Shown here: positions 34,401 through 47,037 of the stretch, piece by piece | How the letters are laid out: every line of letters begins with the position of its first letter | Numbering within the stretch: the first letter of the stretch is position 1 | Source: Lycium barbarum | Taxonomy: Eukaryota; Streptophyta; Magnoliopsida; Solanales; Solanaceae | Direction: 5' to 3' | Length of the DNA stretch: 64,000 nt | Assembly (NCBI RefSeq): GCF_019175385.1 | Contig: NC_083339.1 | Location: 47,044,074-47,108,073, forward strand | Position numbers and translations under genes: made by a program | Notes under the pieces: model-generated | The model's database searches: none | The model's input: the letters and a program-made list of their open reading frames with translations, nothing else | Told to the model about the DNA's origin: nothing

Positions 34401-37400
34401 AAACTGATTCTGAATTCTCAATACTTCCTCAAGTGTTTTCTTGTTTAATTATGCCCTTCACATACCTCTTCCATTGGTCGATTCACTATAATTCATTATA
34501 ATGCATTCCAGGCCTTTACATAGTCATTCCTGTGATATCTCCTCCTTCTGTTGCTTCTCGAGGTAATTATTGCACGTCGTTGTCCTTACTCTTCTCTTTA
34601 TTTCACAGTTGGTTATCAGCTGTATTTCGAGCTGTTCTGCTGAAGTGTTGTTGTCTCTCTTATCTGCATACTGTTCAGTTTTACTATCATCGATTTATTC
34701 AGACTTGTATTCATGGTACACGTAGTCATGGCTCGACTCTTTCTTCTTTCTTCTTTTTCTCATAGTTACTCCCTTAAGGTGATGTACCGTTCACTTCACT
34801 TTACCTTCTTATCTTTAAACAAGATCTTGTAACGCGCAGACATCCCTCATCGGTTTATTAGATTTGGCAATTCTTAGAGTATGTCATACCTCCGGTATTT
34901 TAGACCCCTTATAGACTCTACGGATAAAATGAAATTTCCTAGAGGGTAACATTCTTGTACTCCAATATCCTTGCTTTACTTCGCTGTGATTACCCGTATT
35001 CTGAAATCCTCAGCATCATGTGTCACTTTCTGACTTCCTTTTAAAGGTCTTTAACTATCACTTGCTTTAACTTCTTGATGTCGATCTTTAGGGTTGGCTA
35101 TCAAATAGCGCTAGGGTCCTCTCATATTATGACTCTACTGTCATCCAGTAATCAGTAACCCGCTTGTTCTGATTGTCTCGGTTAAATCATTTCGTAGTTT
35201 CCTTTACCCTAACTGGCAATACTTTAGGCATATTATCTCTTGTCGTTTCGCTATTTTTGACTCAAACTCTTCTATTGCCTCGTTACTCAAACATGCTCTT
35301 AGTTCTCCTATCACGCATCCTATTGCAATCTTTACACGAGTATGCGTAAGTGCTCAAATCAGCCCAGAAAATACCTTAGCGTCGCCACGCTAGTCTTTAT
35401 GCAGGCCCTATATTCTTCTCTTATCTCTTTCAATTGATATCAAGGCTCAACTATGGCTTTTGCTCTCAGTGCTAATTCTATCTCAGTGGTTTTGCCTCGA
35501 ACCATCTTACACCTTTCTTTGATGCATCCAAAATATCGCAACCGCATTGTTGTTACTGAATTCTTACTCTTCTTATCAAGTACTCCCTTGGTCTCATCCT
35601 TGGCATACAAATATTCGTAGGTCGCATAACTATTCTTGTACAACTCGTATAAAGTATGTCCAATCTTAGTTGTAGTCCTTCCTTCTCCTGGTTCATTATG
35701 CTTCACGTATCCGTACTAAAACTTGTTCGTGGCCTTTCTTGTCATACTCCTTTCCTTTCCTTTATTCCCTATTTGGTTTTCTCATATCCTACTATAGGAG
35801 ATGCTTCCTATCCCTTTTCCTTTGCTACTTATGTGTCACAATATCCTTAGCCAATAACTCCGTTGCCAACATCTTAACCTCTAATCCAGTATAGTCTTGC
35901 TATCCCTTATAATATCTTTTACGTTACTCGTTTGCATTCTCTTGTCGTATTCTTCCTTTTTATAAGCATCCGCCTTCTGATGTCATATTATCCAAGATCT
36001 TTTACCAATAATTCTCAGCACTGTCTCAAATACCATCTTGGCTTCTATCCGTTTATTGCTAGCTTTCAAATCTTACTAACTTGTTTCAGCAAGGGATCTC
36101 ACTTAAAGTTTAAGTTTTCACATTAAATGTATTGCAGTGTCAGTTGGTTTCATCTTACACTTTCATTTCTCTCATCCGCTCCCCCCTTTAGGGTGTACCC
36201 ACATCATTATCTATTTATATTCTACTCTATGTCCCCATCTCCAATTTTTAAATTCGTATGATTCTTTTCCAATACATTTGGTTACTGCACCATATCCATG
36301 TCTTCCTTTATATCACCCATAACTTAGATTACTCATGTATGAAACCCCAACACAATCACGAGGCAACGAGAACTCTCGATATATAGTACAAAATCTTATC
36401 TGATGGTTGGTACTTGAGTAATATAATTAATGTAGCAATTTATCCGAAGCCACATTCCATTCATTCCAATCAGTAATTAGCTAGTGCTTATAGTCATTTC
36501 AAATTCTTTCATTCGGTAGCACTTGTATTCTAATGATAAGTGTCCCAAGCTTTCCTATAACACCGTCTTTATCCCAACGAATATCATCTGTTTCTTCTAA
36601 TAAATTCAAAATACATCAGTTGTTGCGCAAGTCTGCAATCCTTGTCCCTTAAGGATTTCACCATTTCCGCGGTGAAGTCATATACACGCAGTACTCCCAA
36701 CGCTAACTTCTAATATTACTCAAAATCATATCAAATTTGTTGTAATAGTGGTCTTGTCTTATCACCTTTTCGTCGTACTACACCTTCAGTCCGTAGCTAT
36801 ATATTTCCCTTTTGTCCTATACTCATACTTAATTAATTACGTCTATCTTGAGTGCTTCCTTTAGTATTCCTTTCATTTCTCCAGTCTATGTCCATCTCTT
36901 ATTTTATGCACGAGGAATTTCATGCTACTCCTGTATCCTTCGGTAAACACTATTTCTACATAACCCCTTTCTCATTTCCAAAACATATCCTGTTCATCCC
37001 TATTTGTTCTTATCATACCAGTCATTTCTGGCATTCAGTCTGTCTCGTTACTCATCTTTCTTTAGGTTGGTCTTTCTCAATTATGTCGCTTATATTACTC
37101 GTTTTCTTAGCTATACATGTCATAACGCATCGCTACACTATAATCCCATTCGCTTTCTTCTTATCTCCTTCTTTCTATTAACTCTTCTCTCCCTGTGCTC
37201 GCTTTTACTTTCTTTACCACTTGACTTCTATTCTGAACTTTCCCTATAGGACTTGTAGGTCTTTCTTATTTGTTCTACATCTGCTTTATCTGTTTCACAC
37301 TAATCAATCATATCCTTTAGTTACTTCCTTGCTAGGCTTTACTCATTTCTATAACAATCCTTATGGTATTCACATTACATCCTGTTCGTAATCCATCCTA

Positions 37401-38700
37401 TAACGTAACACTCCGTAATCCTATTCACGATTCTAACTATGTTTTTATTACACTCTGTGGACTAGACGTACTTAACCCTTCACCCTTTGTGATCAATCTT
37501 ACCCTCAATATCCCACATGTTGTCTTATCAATACCTTTATAATTTGTCATAACTCTTCCTCCTCCGTACTTTTGCCTCAATCATACTACTACTCCTTTTA
37601 ACTGTGAACTCGTTGTAATTTACCCCTACTTATCGGTTCACTCGGTACCTCAATAAAATGTTCTGTTACGAGTTGCCACCTTTTTCTAAATCATCCCTTA
37701 GTATCACAAGCCCTTCCGAATCATCCTAGCATTTCACCAACAACATATGAAATACATGATCCTAGACAGCCCACAAGTTTATGTTTTCCTTCCATAAATT
37801 CCATCTCCAATTAGTTGACTAAAACTAATAAAAATGTCACCATGAAGCATTCTCCAACCACTACCAGAAGAAAAAACTAGAATCCGACCAGCACCATGGG
37901 ACTTCTAATGCTTGATTCGCATAGTTTACTTTCATATTCGTTCTTAGGTCGTGAGCGAACCATTTAGTTCACAAACTACTTGTTGTATGCTTTGTACTCT
38001 TCCAATAAAGTGAAACTTAATTGCTGGACGTTTTTTCCCTACAACATGAGCTTTTTTTTTCCAAGGCAAAATGTGGTTGGAACGTATTCTGGTCCGTTCA
38101 AATGAATTGCTAATTCGCTGCTCACATACGCTTCTTCAAAACAAGGTCTCCCAAATAAGAATGATGCCTCTTATGGATGACGTAGGGGTATCTCTTAAAG
38201 ATTTAGTCCAACATAATAAATTTACCCTATCAGTCTCAACTTTCAAGACATATTATGAACTTATATCTCATTCTCTTCTTTTTCCTATTTCTGGGAAAAT
38301 TTGGGCAGAGTTTTCTCTGTACTTCTTACTATCCCAGAACCTGCACGCAGGAAATACCAACAATGCCTCACAGGGCCAACATATTTATACGCATATATCA
38401 TATCGTATCATAGCCACATAGGGCTCCCAATTTCCAGAAAAAGTATAAAGGTGTCGGGACTTCCTCACATATCGCACCTTGAGACGTACCTGATCCTTTA
38501 ATGATCTGTTCTGTTATACTTTCCTATCAAACTTCTCTTTCGTCCTCCAACTTTACATTTCAATCATACTTCAATATTCTTACCTTATCCCGCATACCTC
38601 TTTCGCACCGTTACTTACCTGTGTACTTTGTAACTGCCAATATCATCAGTCGATTTCTTCTGTCGAGGTCGTTCTTCAGCTGAAATCAAAGGTTAGTATA
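34401..38700 (-). other. E4 interior: long non-coding purine-rich (minus) domain
   Basis: About 4.3 kb with only short, low-complexity open frames rich in Phe/Ser/Leu on the plus strand, and no gag or pol motif. It is collinear over about 3 kb with 55096-58070 (for example the CCTTTCATTTCTCCAG region near 36870 against 57460), so it is a shared, inherited domain and not random filler. Confidence 0.75.
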
Positions 38701-38876
38701 AGGAATTTCATTTCCTATGGCTGGGCTCTATCGCACGATCTTAGAGATGAAAAAAGGGTAACATCCTAAATGTTCTGTAGCTTCCTGTTTATAGATGTGG
38801 TGCACAAGACACCGATAAACAAGATTCTACTAGACACGGTCTGTAGACACTCCGAGGACGAACTACTCTGATACGA
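38701..38876 (-). other. E4 leader and altered primer site
   Basis: The primer site (38863-38876) reads TCGTATCAGAGTAG on the minus strand, two changes from the iMet site. The leader with GTTTAT/ATAAAC and GGTG/CACC stems (38784-38821) and the GATCGTGCGATAGAGC block is kept although no gag follows. Confidence 0.8.
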
Positions 38877-38880
38877 CTTT

Positions 38881-41292
38881 TGTCATGACCCAACCCCGTA
38901 GGCCATGATCAGTGCCCGACCTGGACACCCGTATACATACCTGTCAGATATAGTCAAATTGAAACTGCGAACAATATGGAACTTTACAACAGAACTCCGA
39001 AAGTTCATAGCGTCATCCTATATGTATATTCAGATAAATTGTCTCCTGGGGAGTCACAACTGATCAAATCATAACATGGTACGCAAGATATCATGTCATA
39101 TGCAAGCCGACAAGGCTGCCACTACACATCAACATCATGTCATATGCAAGCCGACAAGGCTGCCACTACACATCAGTATCATGTCTTATGCAAGCCGGCA
39201 AGGCTGCCACTACAGACGGACATCATATCATAGCACATCGTATAGACGCAACTGAACAGAACTTATACACAACCCACACATATGTCCACAGACCTCTAAG
39301 AGTATCGATAGCGAAATATGAAGGGACAGGGCCTCGCCGTACCCCTGGATAAACATATACATATACATCATAAGATCTGAACCAAAAGTCTAGACTCCGG
39401 AACAACAGAGCTCCCCAAAACAACTAAGTAGAAGTCCTATGCTGAAGGGTCACCAAACCGACTATCTGTACCTGCGGGCATGAAACGCAGCCCCCCGAAG
39501 AAAGGGGGTCCGTACGGAATATGTACTGAGTATATAAAGAATGAAATACAGTAAAAAGGATCATAATTGAAATAGGGATTACCAGAAATAGGTATGACTT
39601 TTAAAACATTAATACACTTGTCTTATGAAATGAAAATCATGCATATCAATATCATATATCATATATATAACGTGTCCCAGCCCTCTAGTGAGGGACTCGG
39701 TGAATAAGGTCGCCACATACCATCCTTGGCGCCATAGTCACCTCGTCACACCATCACATCATCACACCATCATATCATCACATCATCATATATATATATA
39801 TATATAACGTGTCCCAGCCCTCTAGTGAGGGACTCAGTGAACAATGCAGTGGAACTGTGCACGAAAATGTGTCCTGGCCCGGGACTCAGTGAAAGACATA
39901 TTGAGGCACGCACGAGCAGAGTTTTGAGCAACTATATGCAATTTAAATCATATCCGAGACTCAATGGAATAATCAAAACGAACCATAATTTTCAAATCAA
40001 GATAATAGTCATATCAAATACCTTTCGAATGTTACTGTGAACTATATCAAAATAGAACTCTGGTACCATATGTACGTATCAAAACATAATAAAGTAAGTT
40101 CTGGGAACCAAGAACATTAGCCATCCTAGTGGCTCTAAGAATAGGAATTTCTTTGGAACCATATACACACCGTCTGTTCGTTTCATAAAGATCATGCCAA
40201 AAAGAAAGAAAGGATAGCTTTACATACCTGCTGAAGGTTAATGCACTCTCGTTCGCTTCGTCGCTCTTTTAGCCTATTTAATACAAGAGTAAAGTTATCG
40301 TCAGTAACTATACTTTCTAGTTCATAAATCCGTAGCCCATCGCTCATAGAACTTATTTTTTTAACTTATACATTCTCGTTTAGGGTTCTTCATTATTTAA
40401 GGACTTAACGAAAATCGGGCAGCATTTCACCTATACATTCACCTAACCCAAATTTTCAATTATTCTCCTGTTAACACAGAAATACCAACAATGACAGTAA
40501 TAGCAATATTCATATAGAATCCTTACAATTCAGCCCATAAACAACTCTAACAATCCAATAACCCCTTTTAATCCTTTTCAACCCACAATTTCGTATAACA
40601 ACAATTTCATGCAATTTCTTACTTCCAATTTCATCCAATCCAATTTTAATCCTTCCATTACAACACTATTAATACAATTATACTACAAAACAAGAAAATC
40701 TTACCTTAATTTTAATCGGAGCAAATTCTACACTCACTTGCACCAATTGCACCACTTCTTCTTTCTTCAATTTAAATCCTAACTTGTTGCTTCCATTGGA
40801 ACATAACACACCTTGGGACTAACCTAAACTATACATTTGTTTTTCTGCTAACAACGTGATGAAGAACAGCCATGGCCGTGAGGTGCCATGGCTATGTTAT
40901 GCATTTTCTTTTGGTTTCAAGATTTGCAAAATGTGAATTGTTTGACTTAGTCATCCTATGCCTTATATAGGCAGCCCCTTCATGGGACATGTGTCCCTCT
41001 ATAATGACTCATCATTCCAATTTAGTTTATTTAATTATTTTTTTTTGATCGGGTGGGGCCCACCTTAATTAACTTTAATTAGTCACTAATCCCTACTTAA
41101 TAATCTAATCATAATTAATTAGTTCTTAATCTCCAATAATATTTCTACACTAAATAAAATGTATAAACAATTTGTGTTTTAATTAAAATTGAAAATTAAA
41201 GATTTCTATTTCGTGTCCGAAAATAATTCTGCCTTTAACTTGAGTCGCTTTGCTTGCGAATAATTCGACGTATAAATGTACGGGGTATAAGA
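38881..41292 (-). repeat. E4 5' LTR (2412 bp)
   Basis: Partner of 31923-34364. The outer end is TC on the minus strand instead of TG (plus ...TATAAGA), yet GAAGG follows flush, so the change probably arose after insertion. Confidence 0.9.
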
Positions 41293-41297
41293 GAAGG
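41293..41297. repeat. E4 target duplication (GAAGG), right copy
   Basis: Equals 31918-31922. Confidence 0.88.
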
Positions 41298-42840
41298 AAT
41301 GTAAAGGAATAAGAATGGGAATAGAAAGAGAAGGAAGATGCATCTCCTACGAATATCCTGTACCAAGTTAGAACGAGTAAAGTATATGAAGTAATGAGCT
41401 GAAAAGGAAAAAGGTGGCCATTAGTTCTGAGTCTACCGTGTGACGATAAAGCGATCGAGTAAAGCTATCATCAACGACAAATATAATACGATAATGATTG
41501 GTTTCGAAATCAATGTTGAGTGCAACACAAGAGTAGAAGAGTATGAGGCATGAGGGGTATTAGTGGCGCATGAGACTCAGGCCTTGGAAAACAAAGATGA
41601 CGTTTCAAGTGAACTTTGAGCACCGAAGGGGAGAGCAAGTGACATTACATGGATGGTATGAATAACTAGGCATACTACTATTGTGAGCATCCCTATGGGA
41701 CATAAGTTATTAATTGGAGCAGATTTAGACATTGACTCATAACTACCAGATGAGCTAAGTAAAATACATCTTTGCTCGGATTGTTGTGTCGGTTGTGTTA
41801 CTTGGTTACAAACCTGCAAGATGAGTATATTAAGACTTCACACATGAATTATCGTAGCCATAGATTGTGGGAAACGACATGAATAAGAATTAGTATAGTA
41901 AGGGATATGTGAACTCAAGATTTGAAGGTGAGGCAACGAATTTGAGAATGGTACAAGTAAAACCCTAAAAAAAAAGGGGTGGAGGGGAGCGAGTAAAGAG
42001 AATACAAGTGTAGAAATTGAAACGATGGACCCTAAGATGTGATAGATAAAGACTCTGAAACAAAGAGTGAGAGTCGCGCAGAAATGAGTCGAATGACTAG
42101 TAAATAAATGAACATAAATTGAACAGGCATCTGAAACTGTAATGGAAACCATTCCTGAAGACCTTGAACAAACGTGACTTTGAGAACGGATAACTCAAGG
42201 GATATTGTAAAAGATAGCGATGCTATACTAGAATAGAGGGAAAGACACTAGCGGTAAAGTCGTTGTGAATGATATTGCGATTTATAAGGGACAATTAAGA
42301 AAGGGACCTAAGGTTTTCTATAGTAGAACATAAGATATGATAATCAAGGGGAAAAATAAAGGAAGGAAGAGAGCACGACGAGATAAGTTGCTACAGATAG
42401 ACAAAAGACTTTTGGTATGAATGACACCGAGCCTTGTCGTGGCCGGATATGCGAAAACCACCGAACCTTCAAAGTCGGGTGTGCTATGGATATGAATATG
42501 GACACGAATATGTATACGGATATGGTTACATGTATATGTATAGATGTGTATGTACACGAATCACGCAAGAACGATTATGTAACTTGCAGATATTTATGTG
42601 TCGCCAATGAAACCAAGTGGGTACTTAAAAGAGGAGTAAGAGGTAAAACAAGGATAATGTAGTCATGATACTCCAGGTCAGTTGAAGGAAAACATATGGT
42701 AAATTGAGTTGAAATGTTGAGTTGGGATTATCGTTAGGGACAAATAGGACAATTACTTGGAATATGACATAAGTACATGCTATACGCTTCCTACGGTAGC
42801 CCTGGGGTGTGACAACTTACGAATGCAATAAGATCACTGA
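41298..42840 (+). other. E5 non-coding purine-rich interior (right part)
   Basis: Continuation of 30543-31917. Dense stops in all plus frames, no RT or RNase H motifs. Confidence 0.55.
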
Positions 42841-43205
42841 ATAAAGGGGAAGCTTAGTCCTCGATACATTAGGCCTTATGAGATTGTGTGCAAAATGGGC
42901 AAGGTGGCTTATGAATTAGATCTACCTCCTGATTTGGAGTCAGTTCACCCAGTTTTCCATGTCTCGATGCTTCGTAAATATGTTGGATATCCTACTAGGA
43001 TCATGCCAGTAAATAATGTTCAAGTGACAGAAAAGTTGATTTATGAAGGGGTACCCATTGCCATATTAGATAGGCAAATACGGAGACTTCGAAATAAAGA
43101 AGTGACCTCAGTTAAGGTCTCATGGAAAAATAACAACCGAGAAGAATGACTCAAGAAGCGGAAGAAAATATGAAATCCAAGTGTCTGCACTTATTTCAGC
43201 CCGGA
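42841..43205 (+). pseudogene. E5 integrase C-terminus and chromodomain remnant
   Basis: The only pol trace in E5. The frame starts after a stop with KGKLSPRYIRPYEIV, where the GPY motif has Arg for Gly, then MGKVAYELDLPPDLESVHPVFHVSMLRKY and the chromodomain block IAILDRQIRRLRNKEVTSVKVSW. A frameshift at about 43149 separates the last part (TQEAEENMKSKCLHLF). Closely related to the E3 integrase end, so E5 is a Tekay relative that lost the rest of pol. Confidence 0.88.
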
Positions 43206-43214
43206 AGACATTCA

Positions 43215-43403
43215 AGACGAAACATCAAGATTATGAGGTAGGTATGATTTCTTTTTATGCACATGGGTTGTGTGTGGCCAATTTATTTTGCTATTATGTT
43301 GTGGCCCTGTGAGGCAATATTATTGTGGGCTGTTATGACAGGATGGTAATTCCATATTACAGGGAAAACTCTGGCGAAATTTTCATAGAATTCCCGAGTG
43401 CTT
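43215..43403 (+). other. E5 3' untranslated block shared with E7
   Basis: About 190 bases before the hairpin match 63010-63172 of E7 (GTTGTGGCC.TGTGAGGCAAT and GGGAAAACTCTGGCG). No open frame. Confidence 0.7.
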
Positions 43404-43440
43404 AACGTTCAAGGACGAATGTTCCAAAAGAGGGGAAGAA
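43404..43440 (+). other. E5 pre-PPT hairpin and polypurine tract
   Basis: AACGTTCAAGGACGAATGTT is a decayed form of the conserved hairpin, followed by AAAAGAGGGGAAGAA and the LTR start at 43441. Confidence 0.85.
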
Positions 43441-45912
43441 TGTTTCACCTCGGAAAAAAATTCGTTCATGCATAGTGGATAGACTAACGAGGGGAACGAA
43501 GTACACGATGTTTCAATAAGTAGGAAATAGCATTTGATGATTCTAAATGAGATTTCAAACACATTCGAAGTAAGAGAAGAAAGTTGTCAAGGAAGGCAAG
43601 GCATACGTTATGTATCGGAAAGAATTATGAGTAACAAGTTAGTGATGACTTAATGATGTCTTCGAGAAGAGTTATAACGTCCCTTGGATTTCTAATGAGG
43701 TGTTAATCAAGTGTCAAGAAGGTTCCATAAGGATTGGAGATCAAACGAGTCAACGAGAAAGAGTTCGGACGAACTGGGCATTATACGGCCCAACATACTG
43801 GCCGTATAAATTAAAATGGCCGTATAATCAGCCCAGAATGGCACACCTCACTGGACCAGATCTACGGCCAGACATACAGTCAGTATAAATTATACGGACC
43901 GCATGTTGGTCCGTAGAATCCGGTCGGGACAGATTTTAAATGTTGATATAAGGACCCTCTCTCATTAATTCATTTCATTTTCACTCCTCACACTTCAAGA
44001 ACACTCTAGAATTCTCTCCACTCTCCATCCACAAGAAACCAAGAGAAATCTATGATCAACTACATCAAATCCACAAAATCAAGTGTAGAAAACCTATCAA
44101 AGTTCATCTAAGCCAAGAAATCCCAAAGGAAGTGAGCTAGGGTTTTTGTGCAAGAAGAGAATTCCCACTCAAGGCTTATTCTTACATTATCTAAGGTGAG
44201 TTTTATGATCATTCCTTATTTTTTAAGGCGTTGAAAGTTAAAAACACTTGGATTGTAGAAAGATATAGAAAATGGGTCATAAATGTGGGAATAGTGACAT
44301 TGTTGGGTAAAGGCTTGGATTGAGTCATGATTATCGATATATTGTGATTGTAAGTATGTTATGAATGACATATAGAATATGGAATAAGTATTATATGTGA
44401 GAAAATGCAATAATGAACTATGACCATGATTATGGAGAAATTGGAGTGAAATGGTGAAATGTGGGTAATATAGACGAATGATGATTGTTGTTTGCGATAT
44501 TGTGAATGTTTTTGTGGATGTTTGGGAGTTGGTATATAATATGGAGGAAGTCGTATAAACAAAGGAAATGCTGCCAATTTTCTTTAGCTTTAGTAAGCAC
44601 ATTTAAGTAATCGATTAGCTAATGTTATGTGAATTCTCTTGAAGGTAAAGACGTGGACATTGAAGGAGAACAAGCAAGCGATAAATTAGTTAAACAAAAA
44701 AGGTATGTGAGGCTAGTCCTTTCTTTATATGGCATGAATCCTATGGCATGATTTTTCCTTCTTCTCCATGAATCTTCTACATCTCAGAAATCTAAGAGTC
44801 TATGGCCATGAATAGCCACATGAGATAAGAGATACATTACGAGCCCAACATTGATGATGATGAGTTAAGTATAAAGATTCTAGAGTTCATGATATGATGT
44901 TCCTACAAATTTAATGATGTTATTTGTTGTATACACTCACCTTATATACTATTTCCTTCAAGGTGAGGCAGAATGCTTATAAATGTTCCATAATGGAATC
45001 GGGGGTTCACGAACTTATGTCACCTCGATAAAGCATAGCTATCTTTGAGTTTCTGTGCATGCATTATGACGAGTACATATTGATGATATTACACCGCGCC
45101 TATATAGCACGGGCAGCATCGCTAAGGCGGGCGGCTTATGGATATTACACCGCGCCTATATGGCACGGGCAGCACTGCTAAGGCGGGCGGCTTATGGATG
45201 ATTACATCGTGTCTATATGGCACGGGCAGTACCACTAGTGGGCGGCATAAGATGGTACCCCGGACGCGGGAGGCCTGGATGCGGGCTAATGATTATCACA
45301 CTGTACCTATATGGTCGGGCGGCTTATACATATATGCATACATGATATGATGATGATGATTATGGAGTAAGCCAGCATGCATTATTTATTTTATAATTAA
45401 TAGTCAGTTACATGTTGCTCCTCATTTGATGCTTCCTTATTTCATTGATGTATTGTTATTGTTGATGCCTTATATACTCAGTACAATGTTCGTACTGACG
45501 TCCGTTTTCTTTGAACGTTGTGTTCATGCCCACAGGTAGACAGGGAGACGGTGCAAATCCATAGAAGCTATCATCAGATTTACAGGAACACTCCATTATT
45601 TCGGAGGTGCTAGTTGATTTATTATTTTGTGTACATATTTGGGCACGACGGGGTCTTGTCCCGTCCATATGTCTAGTACTCTAGTAGAGGCTCGTAGATA
45701 CGCAGGTGTGGGTAGTATGGTCTCACGATGTTACTAGTGTATATATATACATATTATCATTTTGATAGCCGAAAGGCTTATGTATATAAAAGTATTTATG
45801 TTCTCAAATGAAAAATAATTTTCTTATGATTTGAGTATGATGAATAGTATAATGGGCGATGCTCGGTGGTAAGCCCCGAGTACCCGTCACGGCCCCTAGT
45901 TGGGTCGTGACA
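43441..45912 (+). repeat. E5 3' LTR (2472 bp)
   Basis: TGTTTCACC at 43441 to GTCGTGACA at 45912, followed by AATAT. U3 has a cluster of ACGG.CCGTA palindromic half-sites (43745-43920), then GATATAAGGACC as a likely TATA region at about 43945. The donor-like block AAGGTATGTGAGGCTAG is at 44699-44718; the three-hairpin region at 45464-45536 has two decayed stems. A GACGGG/CCCGTC stem lies at 45647-45665. Confidence 0.9.
45088..45327 (+). repeat. 56-57 bp tandem repeat in E5 LTR
   Basis: Units start at 45088, 45144 and 45201 (ATTACAC/TCG.G.CTATAT.GCACGGGCAG), with a diverged fourth at about 45291-45327 after an unrelated spacer. Confidence 0.78.
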
Positions 45913-45917
45913 AATAT
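45913..45917. repeat. E5 target duplication (AATAT), right copy
   Basis: Equals 29380-29384. Confidence 0.85.
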
Positions 45918-47037
45918 CATATCCCCTGGCTCCAATATGGTATAGGCAGAACTTGTTTCTATTGGGCCCTAATAGTGCGGGCTCGTAAACAGGTTCCACT
46001 GGTCTGATCTTGTTCAACGAAGCCAAAGTCGAAAAAAGCGACTGTATGATTCCTCAAAAATCTTGAAATCGTATCGCCAAACTTGGTTCTCGGGGGTAAC
46101 TCCCTCTCCTGGGGTGATAGGCTCATGGACCAGCAAGGTATGCGGCCCCCGTAAAGTCCCAATGATCTTGTCATCAATGAAACTAACAATCCTCCTCCTC
46201 AGCGCCAAACATTCGTTCAAGGTGTGACCCGCCTGACTGAGGTGAAACGGGTACCTTTTGTAAGCGTACACCAAGTCAGGAACCGACAGCCTAGCCCTAG
46301 TGGTGCAATCCATCCCAGCGGTCATCATCTTCCTGAATACTTTCTTGCAATTGACGGGAACCAGAGCTACTCCGAACGGGGAAGATCGGTCTCTGAAAGC
46401 TATGCTCCACGGAGCCGGTGGAGGAATGTTCGCCCTTCTAAAGTTCTCCGAAGCCATATTAGAGGCAGCGGGCATCAACATGGGTGAGGGTGCATAAAAG
46501 TCTGTTCCCTCCTCAGTGGGGGCATAATGACCGGATTCGTCATCCGCATCGTTTCCTTGAAATTCGGGGAACATATCAAATGGGTCTTCCCCTCCTTCGA
46601 CAGGCTCTGTTTCGTCCATGTTCCGAGGCTCTTCCTCTCTTCTTCTTCCCCCGCTGGCTCTTCTTCTTGTTCCTCTGGTTCTTCTTCTCAAAGAGCTCGA
46701 GATACCTTTCTTGAGGCTCTGTTCCTTCTTGTGGGTCTGATGTAAATACCCACGGATCCTAACCGGCTCCTTGTTCCCCGTTGATCCCCTTCGGGGTTCC
46801 TTCACTGGGTGTTACAGGCCTTAGCACCAGTTCTCTCACTTCTTCAGGGATATTTTCGTAGTATTGCTCTTGGGGTATGCCTTCCGGCGGGTTCCCAACC
46901 ATGCCCAGTAATCCGTCTACCTCCTCAATTTTCTTTCCTATTTCCTAGATGTGTTTTTCCATCTGCAGCACCTTGTCCCACAGCATCTCAGCTATCTCCT
47001 CTAAAGTCCTCGCTTCCTGCCCTCTTTGATCCGCCAT
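45918..47037 (-). pseudogene. E0 Tat/Ogre upstream ORF (gag-like), broken
   Basis: Reading from the Met at 47037: a helical, charged N-terminus (MADQRGQEARTLEEIAEM..), a stop, then QEQYYENIPEEVRELVLRPVT, frameshifts, and an open frame 46805-46014. That frame has an acidic stretch, a Pro-rich part and, near its end, FHLSQAGHTLNECLALRRRI. A further segment at about 45940 reads FCLYHIGARGYDI, continuing beyond E5 at 29384 with GCHAFKLELKNM. Both resemble the Cys/His block of Ogre Gag (CAYHS..GH.TE.C..LK). Tat/Ogre elements are known to carry an extra ORF of unclear function upstream of gag; position and content fit that. The frame is cut by E5 at 45913. Confidence 0.6.

Larger units (their letters stand above)
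31923..41292 (-). mobile_element. E4: LARD-like non-coding LTR retrotransposon
   Basis: 9.4-kb minus-strand element with LTRs 41292-38881 and 34364-31923, a changed primer site, conserved leader, PPT with perfect pre-PPT hairpin, and a perfect GAAGG duplication. The 4.5-kb interior has no gag or pol. Cis-acting parts are kept while coding parts are absent, as in large retrotransposon derivatives that use proteins of relatives. It is inserted in E5. Confidence 0.9.
29385..45912 (+). mobile_element. E5: plus-strand Tekay-related element lacking a 5' LTR, interrupted by E4
   Basis: From left: aberrant terminus (29385-29411), primer site, leader, broken gag, purine-rich non-coding stretch, E4 insertion (31923-41292), more non-coding sequence, an integrase/chromodomain remnant, hairpin and PPT, and a complete 3' LTR (43441-45912). 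AATAT flanks both ends, so the outer limits were made by integration. RT and RNase H are absent. It lies inside the E0 upstream ORF, which resumes across it. Confidence 0.85.

Noticed and set aside
36137..37249. Series of Phe/Ser/Leu-rich plus-strand frames resembling membrane proteins
   Set aside because: They read the pyrimidine-rich complement of the E4 interior. The homologous E6 interior does not preserve them.
46224..46745. Four overlapping plus-strand frames
   Set aside because: Antisense to the broken Ogre upstream ORF; the minus strand has the meaningful content.
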